A stretch of DNA of 64,000 bases from Paraburkholderia flagellata (lineage in GTDB: Bacteria > Pseudomonadota > Gammaproteobacteria > Burkholderiales > Burkholderiaceae). The notes under the pieces are model-generated. The model searched no databases. It was given only the letters and a program-made list of their open reading frames with translations, and was not told the origin of the DNA. A program made the position numbers and the translations under genes. The number at the start of each line of letters is the position of its first letter. Position 1 is the stretch's first letter. The stretch lies in the NCBI RefSeq assembly GCF_021390645.1, contig NZ_JAJEJT010000005.1, positions 62,001 through 126,000 on the forward strand, given 5' to 3'. This document shows positions 8,586 to 16,938 of the stretch, one piece after another.

Positions 8586-9218
8586 TCAATTTCCCCAGAG
8601 TGGTTCACTCATGGTGGCGTCATAGTCGGTGAACATGATGTTGAAGCTGACGCTCACGCGTGCTTGCGCGCTCGTGTTTGCCGACACCGAATGCGGTAGC
8701 CAGGCGGGAAACACCAGCAACGTGCCCTCGCTGACAGGCAATACCACCTGATCGGTGTTATAAGCCGTCAACTCAGTGACGGGTGGACGAATGACGGTCG
8801 TCTGCGGGCGCGGATCGTGAAAGTCGATGGTGTCGGCACCCGCTTGCGTGCGCAGGTAGTACACGCCGCTTAGATAATTGTTAGGATGACTGTGCGTCGC
8901 GTGTGATCCGCCTGGGTCGAGTACATTGACCCAGCATCCAGTAATGTGAAACGCGGCATCAGCGACTTTGAGAAACGCGAGTACGTCGCGTGCAGCCTGT
9001 TCGATATGCGCGTTCAGCGCAGCAAACTCCGGCCTTTCATGTTGCCGGTGACCCGATTGCCACGCGGAGCCGGTGCGGGTGCCGCGGCCACTGCGGATCA
9101 AGGTGTCGATATACGCCATCAGATCCCGATCAAGCGGTTCGTAGCACCGCTGTTCGAGGCGGCGACACCATACGAAAGTCGGGAAAAGTCGGACGATATC
9201 GGGGGCGGAGACTTCCAT
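8586..9218 (-). CDS. 2OG-Fe(II) oxygenase family protein
   Basis: A 210-residue protein of the group annotated as putative 2-oxoglutarate/Fe(II) oxygenases. The double-stranded beta-helix core carries SHATHSHPNNYLSGVYYL (first iron-ligand region), DTIDFHDPR, and PAWLPHSVSANTS with a distal His followed by RVSVSFN. N-terminal FPTFVW is also typical of the group. The substrate is unknown. It is divergent from the E1alpha gene with about 140 bp between, so the two may share a control region. Catalytic activity is inferred from the fold only. Confidence 0.82.
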   Translation of the reverse strand: MEVSAPDIVRLFPTFVWCRRLEQRCYEPLDRDLMAYIDTLIRSGRGTRTGSAWQSGHRQHERPEFAALNAHIEQAARDVLAFLKVADAAFHITGCWVNVLDPGGSHATHSHPNNYLSGVYYLRTQAGADTIDFHDPRPQTTVIRPPVTELTAYNTDQVVLPVSEGTLLVFPAWLPHSVSANTSAQARVSVSFNIMFTDYDATMSEPLWGN

Positions 9219-9359
9219 TGCCGGTTGTACAACACGCTAGTCGGGACGCTCGTCAATCACTATAGACCCGGAAGCGGAGCGTGCGGTGGAGGGTGGCGCA
9301 TTGCACAAACGCACAAGCACCAGAACGCCTACGATGTGTGAAACACACAGGAGGCCGTC

Positions 9360-10457
9360 ATGACTACGGCTGCCAGTTTTCACATCGGCTACACGCAGTA
9401 CCTCGGTCCCGAGGGTGAACCCGTGCATCCACTTCCAACCTTCGCAAGCGACCCCGCAGCGCTCCTGCCGCTGTATCGCGCGATGGTACTGACAAGGGCT
9501 TTCGACACCAAAGCCGTTGCGCTGCAGCGTACAGGGCAACTTGGCACATTCGCATCGTCGGTTGGGCAGGAGGCCGTCGGCGTCGGCGTGGCCAGTGCGA
9601 TGCGCCCCGAAGACGTGCTGTTTCCCTCTTACCGCGACCACGCCGCCCAATTGCTGCGCGGCGTCACGATGACGGAAAGTCTGCTCTATTGGGGCGGCGA
9701 CGAGCGTGGAAGCGATTTCAGTGTGCCCCGCTTCGACTTTCCGAACTGTGTGCCGATCGGCACGCAGGTCTGTCATGCGGCGGGTGCCGCGTATGCGTTC
9801 AAGTTGCGCAAGGAACCGCGCGTCGCAGTGGCGCTTTTCGGCGACGGCGCGACATCCAAGGGAGACTTCTACGAGGCGATGAACTTCGCCGGCGCGTGGG
9901 GCGCGCCGCTCGTGCTCGTGATCAACAACAACCAATGGGCAATTTCGGTGCCGCGCAGCCATCAGAGCGCAGCGCAAACGCTCGCACAAAAGGCGATTGC
10001 AGCGGGAATCGACGGACTGCAGGTCGACGGCAACGACGTGATTGCCGTGCACCACGTGGTTGGGGCGGCGCTCGCGAAGGCCAGACGCGGCGACGGTCCG
10101 ACCTTGATCGAAGCGCTGAGCTATCGCCTCGGCGATCACACGACGGCCGACGATGCCACGCGCTATCGCGACGCGGAGGAGGTCAGCAGGCAGTGGGAAG
10201 CTGAGCCGCTGCGCCGGTTGCGCGCGTACCTGCTCCGTATGAATGTTTGGGACAAGGCGCAGGAAGAGGAACTCGGCAAGACGTGTTACGCGCAGGTCGA
10301 GCAGGCTGTCGAGGCGTATCTCGCGATGGCTTCGCCGGACGTTTCCTCGATGTTCGACCATCTCTATGAGGTGCTGCCGCCAGCCATGCGCGAGCAACTG
10401 GCGATGGCGCAGCGATTTGCTCCAGTTGCGCCGAGTGCGGAGAACGGCCATGGCTGA
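9360..10457 (+). CDS. pdhA: 2-oxoacid (pyruvate-type) dehydrogenase E1 alpha
   Basis: The thiamine diphosphate-binding half of E1, which decarboxylates a 2-oxoacid and transfers the acyl group to lipoyl-E2. The 365 residues include ALFGDGATSKGDFYEAMNFA and LVLVINNNQWAIS, the GDG...NN cofactor motif, plus SVGQEAVGVGVASAM and FPSYRDHAAQLLRG. The start follows AGGAGG. It overlaps E1beta by 8 bp, indicating translational coupling. The symbol follows pyruvate-type naming; branched-chain or acetoin-type specificity cannot be excluded from sequence alone. Confidence 0.92.
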   Translation: MTTAASFHIGYTQYLGPEGEPVHPLPTFASDPAALLPLYRAMVLTRAFDTKAVALQRTGQLGTFASSVGQEAVGVGVASAMRPEDVLFPSYRDHAAQLLRGVTMTESLLYWGGDERGSDFSVPRFDFPNCVPIGTQVCHAAGAAYAFKLRKEPRVAVALFGDGATSKGDFYEAMNFAGAWGAPLVLVINNNQWAISVPRSHQSAAQTLAQKAIAAGIDGLQVDGNDVIAVHHVVGAALAKARRGDGPTLIEALSYRLGDHTTADDATRYRDAEEVSRQWEAEPLRRLRAYLLRMNVWDKAQEEELGKTCYAQVEQAVEAYLAMASPDVSSMFDHLYEVLPPAMREQLAMAQRFAPVAPSAENGHG

Positions 10458-11430
10458 CCTGAACATGGTCGAAGCGGTCAATGTCGCGCTCGCCTGGGAG
10501 CTTGCGCATGACCCCACTGCCGTGCTGCTCGGCGAGGACATCGGCGTGAACGGCGGCGTCTTTCGCGCAACCGCTGGCTTGCAGGCGCGCTTTGGCGCAG
10601 GGCGCGTGATTGATACGCCGCTCGCTGAAACGGCGATCGTCGGCACGGCTGTCGGCATGGCCGCAATGGGCCTCAAACCTGTCGCGGAGATTCAGTTCAG
10701 CGGCTTCATCTATCCCACCATCGACCACTTGCTGAATCACGCGTCGCGTCTGCGGCACAGGACGCGCGGACGGCTCACGTGTTCTCTCGTGGTCAGGTCG
10801 CCGGCCGGTGCGGGCATCCACGCGCCGGAGCACCATTCCGAAAGCCCGGAAGCGCTGTTTGCTCACATACCGGGGTTGCGCGTCGTTACGGCGTCGTCGC
10901 CCCAGCGCGCCTATGGCCTGCTGTTGGCGGCAATCCGCGACCCGGATCCGGTCATCTTCTTCGAGCCGACACGCCTCTACCGCCTCTTCAGGCAGCCCGT
11001 GGAGGACAACGGCGAAGCGCTGCCACTCGATTGCTGCTACGTGCTGCGCGAAGGCGGGGATGTGACGCTGGTTAGTTGGGGCGGCGCGCTGCAGGAAGTG
11101 CTCGGGGCCGCCGATCTGTTCGCGCAGGAGGGCGTGATGGCGGAGGTGATCGACGTGGCCACGCTCAAGCCGCTGGACATGGACACGATTCTTGCGTCGG
11201 TCGCGAAAACGGGACGCTGCGTGATCGTGCATGAAGGGTCGCGCACGGGCGGCGTGGGCGCGGAGATTGCTGCGGGCATTGCCGAGCGCGGACTCTATTC
11301 GTTGCTGGCGCCGGTGCAGCGCGTCACGGGTTATGACGTGGTGGTCCCGCTCTACCGACTCGAGAGTCAGTACATGCCAGGCATTGGGCGCATCGTTGCC
11401 GCGGTCAGGCAGACGCTGGAGGCGCAGTGA
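10450..11430 (+). CDS. pdhB: 2-oxoacid dehydrogenase E1 beta
   Basis: The second E1 subunit (326 residues), completing the alpha2beta2 thiamine enzyme. Family stretches are VLLGEDIGVNGGVFRAT, DTPLAETAIVGTAVGMA, AEIQFSGFIYPTIDHLLNHA and VRSPAGAGIHAPEHHSES, with the C-terminal transketolase fold at VIVHEGSRTGGVGAEIAA. The ATG at 10450 lies inside the end of E1alpha; an earlier in-frame start would give a spurious 69-residue extension. Five bases separate it from E2, so all three genes form one tight operon. Confidence 0.92.
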   Translation: MADLNMVEAVNVALAWELAHDPTAVLLGEDIGVNGGVFRATAGLQARFGAGRVIDTPLAETAIVGTAVGMAAMGLKPVAEIQFSGFIYPTIDHLLNHASRLRHRTRGRLTCSLVVRSPAGAGIHAPEHHSESPEALFAHIPGLRVVTASSPQRAYGLLLAAIRDPDPVIFFEPTRLYRLFRQPVEDNGEALPLDCCYVLREGGDVTLVSWGGALQEVLGAADLFAQEGVMAEVIDVATLKPLDMDTILASVAKTGRCVIVHEGSRTGGVGAEIAAGIAERGLYSLLAPVQRVTGYDVVVPLYRLESQYMPGIGRIVAAVRQTLEAQ

Positions 11431-11434
11431 AACC

Positions 11435-12559
11435 ATGAAGATCTTCAAACTGCCCGACCTGGGCGAAGGCCTCCAGGAAGCTGAAATCGTCGAATGGCAC
11501 GTCAAGAGCGGCGAGGACATTCGTGCGGACCAGCCGCTCGTGTCGGTCGAAACGGCAAAAGCGATTGTCGAGATTCCCTCGCCGCAATCGGGCCGCATCG
11601 CGAAGCTGTTCGGCAAGCCGGGCGACATCGTGCATCTGGGGGCGCCGCTCGTCGCGTTCGAAGGGGCGAGCGAGGGTGGTGAGGATGCCGATGCGGGCAC
11701 CGTGGTCGGTCATATGGAAGTGGGCAGGCAACCGGTGGAGGAAGCGCCAGCCGCGCCCGGCAGTGGCACGGCAGCGGGGCATGGCGCTATCAAGGCGATT
11801 CCCGCGGTGCGGGCGCTTGCCCGCAAACTGGACATCGATCTCGCGATGGTGACGCCCTCCGGGCCGGAAGGCGTCATCACGGCGGCCGACGTACAACGGG
11901 CGGCGAAGCTGCTCGCTGAACTCGGTCCGCCTGAAGTGCTGCGCGGCGTGCGGCGCGCGATGGCGCAGAACATGGCGCGCGCCCAGAGCGAAGTGGCGGC
12001 AGCGACCGTGATCGACGACGCCGATATTCACGCGTGGCCACCGCACGCCGATGTGACGATCCGCCTGATCCGCGCGCTGGCGGCCGGGTGCCGTGCGGAG
12101 CCGGGACTGAACGCATGGTTCGACGCCAGAATGGCACGGCGCCATGTGCTGGAGAAGATCGATCTCGGCATTGCCGTCGATCTGCCGGATGGCTTGTTCG
12201 TCCCGGTGCTGCGCGATGTCGCGCATCGGGACGCGGCCGACCTTCGCGCCGGACTCGACCGGATGCGTGCGGATATTCGCGCACGCAAGATTCCGCCTGA
12301 AGAAATGCGTGGTAACACGATCACATTGTCGAACTTCGGCATGATTGCCGGTAAATATGCGGCTCCCGTGGTGGTACCGCCCACTGTTGCGATTCTCGGC
12401 GCCGGGCGGATGCACGAGCAGGTCGTGGCGCACCAGGGTGTGCCCGCCGTGCACAGGATCTTGCCGCTGAGTCTGACATTCGACCATCGGGTGGTCACGG
12501 GCGGAGAGGCTGCGCGCTTTCTCGCCGCGGTCATCAAGGACCTCGAGTTGGCGCAATAG
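11435..12559 (+). CDS. pdhC: 2-oxoacid dehydrogenase E2 (lipoyl acyltransferase)
   Basis: The acyltransferase core of the complex, moving the acyl group from lipoyl to CoA. It has one lipoyl domain (1-78, lipoylated Lys in VETAKAIVEIPSP), an Ala/Gly/Pro linker, a peripheral subunit-binding domain (~115-150, IPAVRALARKLDIDLAMV and GPEGVITAADVQ) and a catalytic domain to 374. The catalytic motif reads DHRVVTGGEAARFL, with Thr where most E2 enzymes have Asp after HRVV; I recall this variant in some proteobacterial E2 proteins. No E3 gene lies nearby, so a dihydrolipoamide dehydrogenase must be shared from elsewhere. Confidence 0.92.
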   Translation: MKIFKLPDLGEGLQEAEIVEWHVKSGEDIRADQPLVSVETAKAIVEIPSPQSGRIAKLFGKPGDIVHLGAPLVAFEGASEGGEDADAGTVVGHMEVGRQPVEEAPAAPGSGTAAGHGAIKAIPAVRALARKLDIDLAMVTPSGPEGVITAADVQRAAKLLAELGPPEVLRGVRRAMAQNMARAQSEVAAATVIDDADIHAWPPHADVTIRLIRALAAGCRAEPGLNAWFDARMARRHVLEKIDLGIAVDLPDGLFVPVLRDVAHRDAADLRAGLDRMRADIRARKIPPEEMRGNTITLSNFGMIAGKYAAPVVVPPTVAILGAGRMHEQVVAHQGVPAVHRILPLSLTFDHRVVTGGEAARFLAAVIKDLELAQ

Positions 12560-13787
12560 CCGTTTTCCACGGTTGTCTTGTGCAGGGCGCGCGAGGCGTC
12601 GCGTCGGCGGCGCGCGATCGGCTGCCGACGCAACGGGCGGATCTGCTGCGCCGGCAAACCTTCCGGTATCCCGCATGCGGGCGGCGCAGCCGCACTGAAC
12701 GCCTGAGTGGAAGCGGCGATTGAAAGCGCGATTCGCGGCAACTAGCACCGTAACGGCGGTCAATGATGGATGAAGATTTTCGCGGCAGGTCCAGCGCAGG
12801 AGCGGGTACTCGGCCACTCCCATCGGTTTCGCCACACCACGCAGCGCATATTCAGCCACGAGTTCAACCCGCCGACTGACCACCAAGTTCGATCGTACAG
12901 ACAAAGTCCTCCGTCACTCGAGGCAGAGTCCGACCACGCTTCTTGACGAGCGCAATCCGGCGTGCGAACGCGGGGTCGTCGATCGGCAGCGTGACGAGAC
13001 CACGCTCGGCATGCACTTCGCGCGCGGACTCCGGAAGCACCGAGATCCCGCCGCCGCCACGCACCATCGCAACGGCGATCATCATGTAGCGTCTCCAACG
13101 ATTTCCTGATCCGATGGGTCGACAGGTGAGCGTTTTCAGGATTCCCAGGAAGGTGGCAGAGCGGCTTCATGTGCCCTGCGACGTGCAGGTTGTCCGCGCA
13201 GAACGGCTCGATGTCGCGGCTTGGCCCACGCCCACACGCTGCCAGGATCGTAAGAGCGCTCGACTGTGTTGCTGATTTACTGCCCACCCATCGATGGAAC
13301 ACGGGCTCTCTATGTTGGCGAACGGGCTGCCAGGCGAAATAATTAATGTCCGGGTTAGATACGCAAACGAACGGCGAACTGCGCTCGCTGTCCAGGCGCG
13401 ACACGCACACCGCCGTTTTCCTGCGCGCCGATCTGAAACGCAACCTGGACGTTTGCCCGCACAACGGAATCTATCGTTTCGACGACGAGGCTCGGGGGAC
13501 GTTGGTGGTCCGGAAATCATTAGTAATGCAGATCGAATTGACATCCTGTGCGTCGACGATTCCCTGCCCGCACCGATTGACGACTTCCGAAGGAGCGCCC
13601 CGGCACGGTGGCGTTAGCCAATGGTTGATCCGATTGCACGGATCGTTCGCGATGCAATCATGCGCCAGGACTTGATGAAGGTACTCATGACGTGGAGGTT
13701 GTCGAATCAGGAAAACCGGCTCACGCTAACGCCATACGTCGCGCACTGACCCGTGCAGACGAGCGACACTGACGAAGGGACAGAGAC
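12560..13787. other. gene-poor tract with a LysR remnant
   Basis: Apart from the LysR fragment at 12864-13085 I see no convincing gene in these 1.2 kb. Open frames on both strands (for example around 13346-13675) have no recognisable features. The ribosome site for rtcB (GAAGGGACAGAG) closes the tract. Confidence 0.55.
12864..13085 (-). pseudogene. LysR-type regulator, C-terminal fragment
   Basis: The translation GGGGISVLPESAREVHAERG, then a LVTLPIDD segment and RRIALVKKRGRTLPRVTEDF, matches the last ~70 residues of LysR effector-binding domains (usual pattern GLGISVLPE..., LVPLPLDDP..., LVRRRGR). The DNA-binding half and most of the effector domain are missing or scrambled upstream. This is a remnant. 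It may have been a neighbour regulator of the 2-oxoacid dehydrogenase operon, but that is a guess. Confidence 0.7.
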
Positions 13788-15008
13788 ATGGGCCTGGTCG
13801 ATTATCAGCTAATGGAAGTGGCAGGCGGCAAGGCCGTGAAAATGTGGACCGAGGGCGTCGCGATTGAGGAGGCGGCTCGCCGGCAACTGAGAAACACGGC
13901 CCGCATGCCGTTCGTGTTCAGGCACGTTGCCGTAATGCCGGACGCACATGTGGGCAAAGGATCGACGATCGGCAGCGTGATTCCGACACAAGGGGCGATC
14001 ATCCCGGCGGCGGTGGGCGTCGATATCGGCTGCGGGATGATGGCGGTTCGCACGACACTCACGGCCGCGGACCTGCCCGATTCGCTTTCCGGCGTGCGCG
14101 GCGCGATCGAGCGCGCGGTGCCGCATGGCGGTGCGCCGGGGCGGCGCGAGCCGGGTGCATGGTCGCGTCCGCCGCCGGCCGTCGACGACGCCTGGAAGCT
14201 GCTGGCGCCCGGTTTTCAGCGCATCGTCGACAAGTATCCTTCGCTCGCGCGCACGAACAACCACGCGCACGTGGGCACGCTCGGCACCGGCAATCACTTC
14301 ATCGAAGTGTGTCTCGACGAAGGTGACGGCGTCTGGTTCATGCTGCACAGCGGATCGCGTGGTGTAGGCAACGCGATCGGGAGCCTGTTCATCACACTGG
14401 CCCAGACCGACATGCGTCAACACCTTGCGAATCTTCCGGACAAGGATCTCGCGTACTTCAAGGAAGGCAGCCGGCACTTCGATGACTATGTGGAGGCGGT
14501 CGGCTGGGCACAGCGCTACGCGCGCAGCAACCGTGAGGTCATGATGAATGCCGTGATCGACGTGGTGCGCGCGACTATCGGCAAACCCTTCGCGATCGAT
14601 GAGCACGTGGTGAACTGCCACCACAATTACGTGCAGAAGGAACGACACTTCGGCGCCGACATGTTCGTAACGCGTAAAGGGGCGCTGTCGGCGCGAGCGG
14701 GCGAGTTCGGCATCGTTCCCGGATCCATGGGGGCGAAGAGCTTTATCGTTCGCGGCCTCGGCAATGAAGAGAGCTTCTGCTCATGCAGTCACGGTGCCGG
14801 GCGCTCGATGAGCCGGACGGAGGCCAAACGGCGCTTCACAGTCAAGGATCAGATCAGCGCGACGGTGCATGTCGAATGCCGAAAGGATGCAGGGGTCATT
14901 GATGAGATTCCGATGGCCTATAAGGACATCGACGCGGTAATGGCCGCGCAGCGGAGCCTGGTTGAGGTGGTGCATACGCTGCGGCAGGTAGTTTGTGTGA
15001 AGGGTTAG
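13788..15008 (+). CDS. rtcB: RtcB-family RNA ligase
   Basis: RtcB joins RNA 2',3'-cyclic phosphate or 3'-phosphate ends to 5'-OH using GTP and Mn2+. The 406 residues match the family. Metal-site motifs are GVDIGCGMMAVRT (Asp and Cys), GTGNHFIEV, LHSGSRGVGN and NCHHNYVQ. The guanylated His lies in CSHGAGRSMSR. The N-terminal MPDAHVGKGSTIGSVIPTQG is also diagnostic. Neither rtcA nor the sigma-54 activator rtcR is beside it, unlike the E. coli arrangement, so regulation differs. The 3' end overlaps the antisense tail of the acylphosphatase frame. Confidence 0.95.
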   Translation: MGLVDYQLMEVAGGKAVKMWTEGVAIEEAARRQLRNTARMPFVFRHVAVMPDAHVGKGSTIGSVIPTQGAIIPAAVGVDIGCGMMAVRTTLTAADLPDSLSGVRGAIERAVPHGGAPGRREPGAWSRPPPAVDDAWKLLAPGFQRIVDKYPSLARTNNHAHVGTLGTGNHFIEVCLDEGDGVWFMLHSGSRGVGNAIGSLFITLAQTDMRQHLANLPDKDLAYFKEGSRHFDDYVEAVGWAQRYARSNREVMMNAVIDVVRATIGKPFAIDEHVVNCHHNYVQKERHFGADMFVTRKGALSARAGEFGIVPGSMGAKSFIVRGLGNEESFCSCSHGAGRSMSRTEAKRRFTVKDQISATVHVECRKDAGVIDEIPMAYKDIDAVMAAQRSLVEVVHTLRQVVCVKG

Positions 15009-15545
15009 GCCCTGATTGGCTTGCGACCACCGCGCTGCCGTGGTGGGTGCCCGGAGTCGCGTCGAGCGATCCAACGGTTTGCTCTCGGTCGTGGCGGCGC
15101 CGCGACACAGCTTGGTGTGTGTGTCGGGGAAGCGAGTCGGCGCCGTAGCGCGAGCGCGCGACCGTGAAGCAGCAGGCTGCGCACCGTTCACCCGCGCCGC
15201 GAAGTCGGTGGCAGCGGTGGGGGCGCCATGTATGGGGCGGCAGCGTACGTCGCTAGCCATGGGGAATTCATCGAAGCGGGCGAACGGCGGTGGCACTTCT
15301 GTCACCTCAAATTCTTCGACGAGCGCTGCGGGCATTCCTTCTTTGAGCCACGCGCACATGTCGGCAATTAGCCTTGGGGAGCCCTGAATCATCGCCTCGA
15401 CGGAGCCGTCCATGCGGTTGCGCATCCAGCCCGTGACAGCCAGGGCTCTGGCGCGGCGCACACAGGCTTCGCGATATCCGATGCCTTGCACCTGGCCGTG
15501 CACGCGCACCAGGCAGGTCTCGAGCATTCCGTCGTCTGAGTTCAT
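14781..15545 (-). CDS. acyP: acylphosphatase with unusual long C-terminal tail
   Basis: Residues ~7-95 are a normal acylphosphatase: LVRVHGQVQGIGYREACVRR contains the phosphate-binding loop with its Arg, followed by VTGWMRNRMDGSVEAMIQG with the catalytic Asn. Such enzymes hydrolyse acyl phosphates and end near residue 95-100. Here the frame continues to 254 residues with an Ala/Arg/Thr-rich tail and runs 228 bp into rtcB on the opposite strand. The tail has no family character, so a lost stop codon or a frameshift near residue 98 is the likeliest cause. The start could be the ATG at 15527. Confidence 0.75.
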   Translation of the reverse strand: MNSDDGMLETCLVRVHGQVQGIGYREACVRRARALAVTGWMRNRMDGSVEAMIQGSPRLIADMCAWLKEGMPAALVEEFEVTEVPPPFARFDEFPMASDVRCRPIHGAPTAATDFAARVNGAQPAASRSRARATAPTRFPDTHTKLCRGAATTESKPLDRSTRLRAPTTAARWSQANQGLTLHTNYLPQRMHHLNQAPLRGHYRVDVLIGHRNLINDPCILSAFDMHRRADLILDCEAPFGLRPAHRAPGTVTA

Positions 15546-15953
15546 AGAAGGTCTTCTGAGTCGCTAGTAGAACGTTGCCGCGCAATGTGTGGCTCGCCGG
15601 GGCGGCCGGTTCAAACCTCTCCACGTTCCGGCTTCGGTAGCGTTATCCGTCGCGCCGGACCGCGATATGGGCCAATCAGTTCGATAAAGCGAATCGCCGG
15701 GCGCATGATGAAATGCTCAGCCCGAAATCTTGCGCGATATATCATTCGCACAACTGCGCGGCCAGAATTCGCTTTCTACGACGTACCTGGAGGGGCGTGT
15801 CAAAGCGGCGGCCGCCGTCTATATCGGCGGCCTCGCCCGACGAACCGAATAGGGTGTTGATTGAGCGGGTCGCGTGAGACACCCGCCACAGGCCCACAAT
15901 GGTGCAACGCCTAAAGCCACCCGATGCGGGCGACACCGACGCATGCTGCTCAA
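15546..15953. other. intergenic, nothing recognised
   Basis: No gene supported on either strand and no repeat noticed. The acylphosphatase promoter should lie at its left end. Confidence 0.45.
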
Positions 15954-16139
15954 TCAGTTGTCGTCGGATCGGCTCGGAAGATGCTCGTGCGGCACGGGCT
16001 CGGCAGAATCGGCGTCAGGTAGATCGTCTTTCGCGGATTTTACCGGTGTGTGGGCGCCACTCTTGGGCTGCGCGCCGGGCGGAGACTGTGCGGGGTCGAG
16101 CTGCTTGTCAGTCGGCTCAGCGGATGGATCGGAAGGCAT
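15954..16139 (-). CDS. small acidic disordered protein, copy 1
   Basis: A 61-residue Pro/Ser/Asp-rich protein predicted to be disordered. Its C-terminus (DDLPDAD, then PHEHLPSRSDDN) is nearly identical to that of the protein at 30883-31080, while the N-terminal halves differ. The ribosome site GCAGGAG and about 35 bases upstream, including CTATCATG and ATTCATC, are also conserved between the copies. Shared coding end plus shared leader argues that both are real genes, duplicated and under purifying pressure at the C-terminus. Function unknown. Confidence 0.7.
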   Translation of the reverse strand: MPSDPSAEPTDKQLDPAQSPPGAQPKSGAHTPVKSAKDDLPDADSAEPVPHEHLPSRSDDN

Positions 16140-16553
16140 GGTGTGCTCCTGCGCCGATGAATACTATCGATACCATGATAGATCGCATTGAGGTTGATTG
16201 CGCGACTGGCAGGTCCGCTTGCATGTGTTTTGCGGCAGTGCGCAAATGGCGCGTCCACTTCCACATGTCGCATAACTCAGTCGTGCGGAGCGGCAAATAA
16301 AAGCGTTCGCAGATACCGTTCAGCTATGGATAAGTGACTGCGTATCAGCAGACTGATTCGCCCATTGGCATGCCCAAGGTCGTGCGGGTCCGTCTTCGAG
16401 TCCCGCGTGATCCGCCCACGCTGACGGGGATAGACCGCACAAGACTGGAACGAATTTCTCGTCGCAGTTACGTCGCTTTCGACCCTTGATTCTCGCCACC
16501 ACGCCACCTATTGTGGAAAGTGCCATAACGGCACGAGACATAAGGAGTACATC
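16140..16553. other. intergenic
   Basis: It holds the conserved leader of the small acidic gene at its left end and the AAGGAG site of the small basic gene at its right end. No other gene is supported. Confidence 0.5.
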
Positions 16554-16712
16554 ATGCCATCGCCCAGAAAGGCCTCGCCTGCTCACGGGGCCGAAGCCGA
16601 GATGTCGAGCAAGAAGAAGGTAGCCTCGCCGGCGAAGGCCGCCGGAAAGGCGCAGGGCGAGAAAAGCCCCCAAATGACCAAGCAGCGCACCAAGAGCAAG
16701 TCGAAAACCTGA
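16554..16712 (+). CDS. small Lys/Ala/Ser-rich basic protein
   Basis: Only 52 residues, with a Lys-rich core and tail (MSSKKKVASPAKAAGKAQ, ending KSKSKT). The start is ATG after AAGGAG at good spacing, and the stop is followed within four bases by a strong intrinsic terminator, so it looks like a complete one-gene transcript. The composition resembles histone H1-like or nucleic-acid-binding tails in Burkholderiaceae, but there is no fold to confirm this. It is easily missed because of its size. Confidence 0.7.
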   Translation: MPSPRKASPAHGAEAEMSSKKKVASPAKAAGKAQGEKSPQMTKQRTKSKSKT

Positions 16713-16715
16713 AGA

Positions 16716-16743
16716 GGAAACGCCCCAGAAACGGGGCGTTTCC
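16716..16743 (+). terminator. intrinsic terminator after small basic gene
   Basis: Eleven-base perfect stem GGAAACGCCCC / GGGGCGTTTCC with a six-base loop, starting four bases after the stop codon. The 3' U tract is short, but the stem is very stable. Confidence 0.8.
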
Positions 16744-16938
16744 GTTCGCTGGCGTAAGCATCGATGGTCATGCCCCACGAATCGGTCGCCTGCAAGGTCG
16801 GCGATAAAGAAAACCCACGACCAAAAAAGGGGGCGACGAAGAACGTGGCAGCGAAGAAGGCTACGCCGGTTCCGAGTCGAGCAGCTGCGGCGGAGTGTAC
16901 CAGTGAAGCACCGAATTGCTCGCAAATCGCTGCGTGCA

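Noticed and set aside
9237..10676. 479-codon minus-strand open frame across the E1alpha gene
   Set aside because: Arg/His-rich composition with no family features. It mirrors the high-GC third-position bias of the strongly supported plus-strand gene.
10183..11700. 505-codon minus-strand frame across E1beta
   Set aside because: Antisense shadow of a certain gene; no ribosome site or domain.
11405..12904. 499-codon minus-strand frame across E2
   Set aside because: Antisense shadow; the true E2 has every expected domain.
13809..14648. 279-codon minus-strand frame inside rtcB
   Set aside because: Antisense shadow; His/Arg-rich, no motifs.
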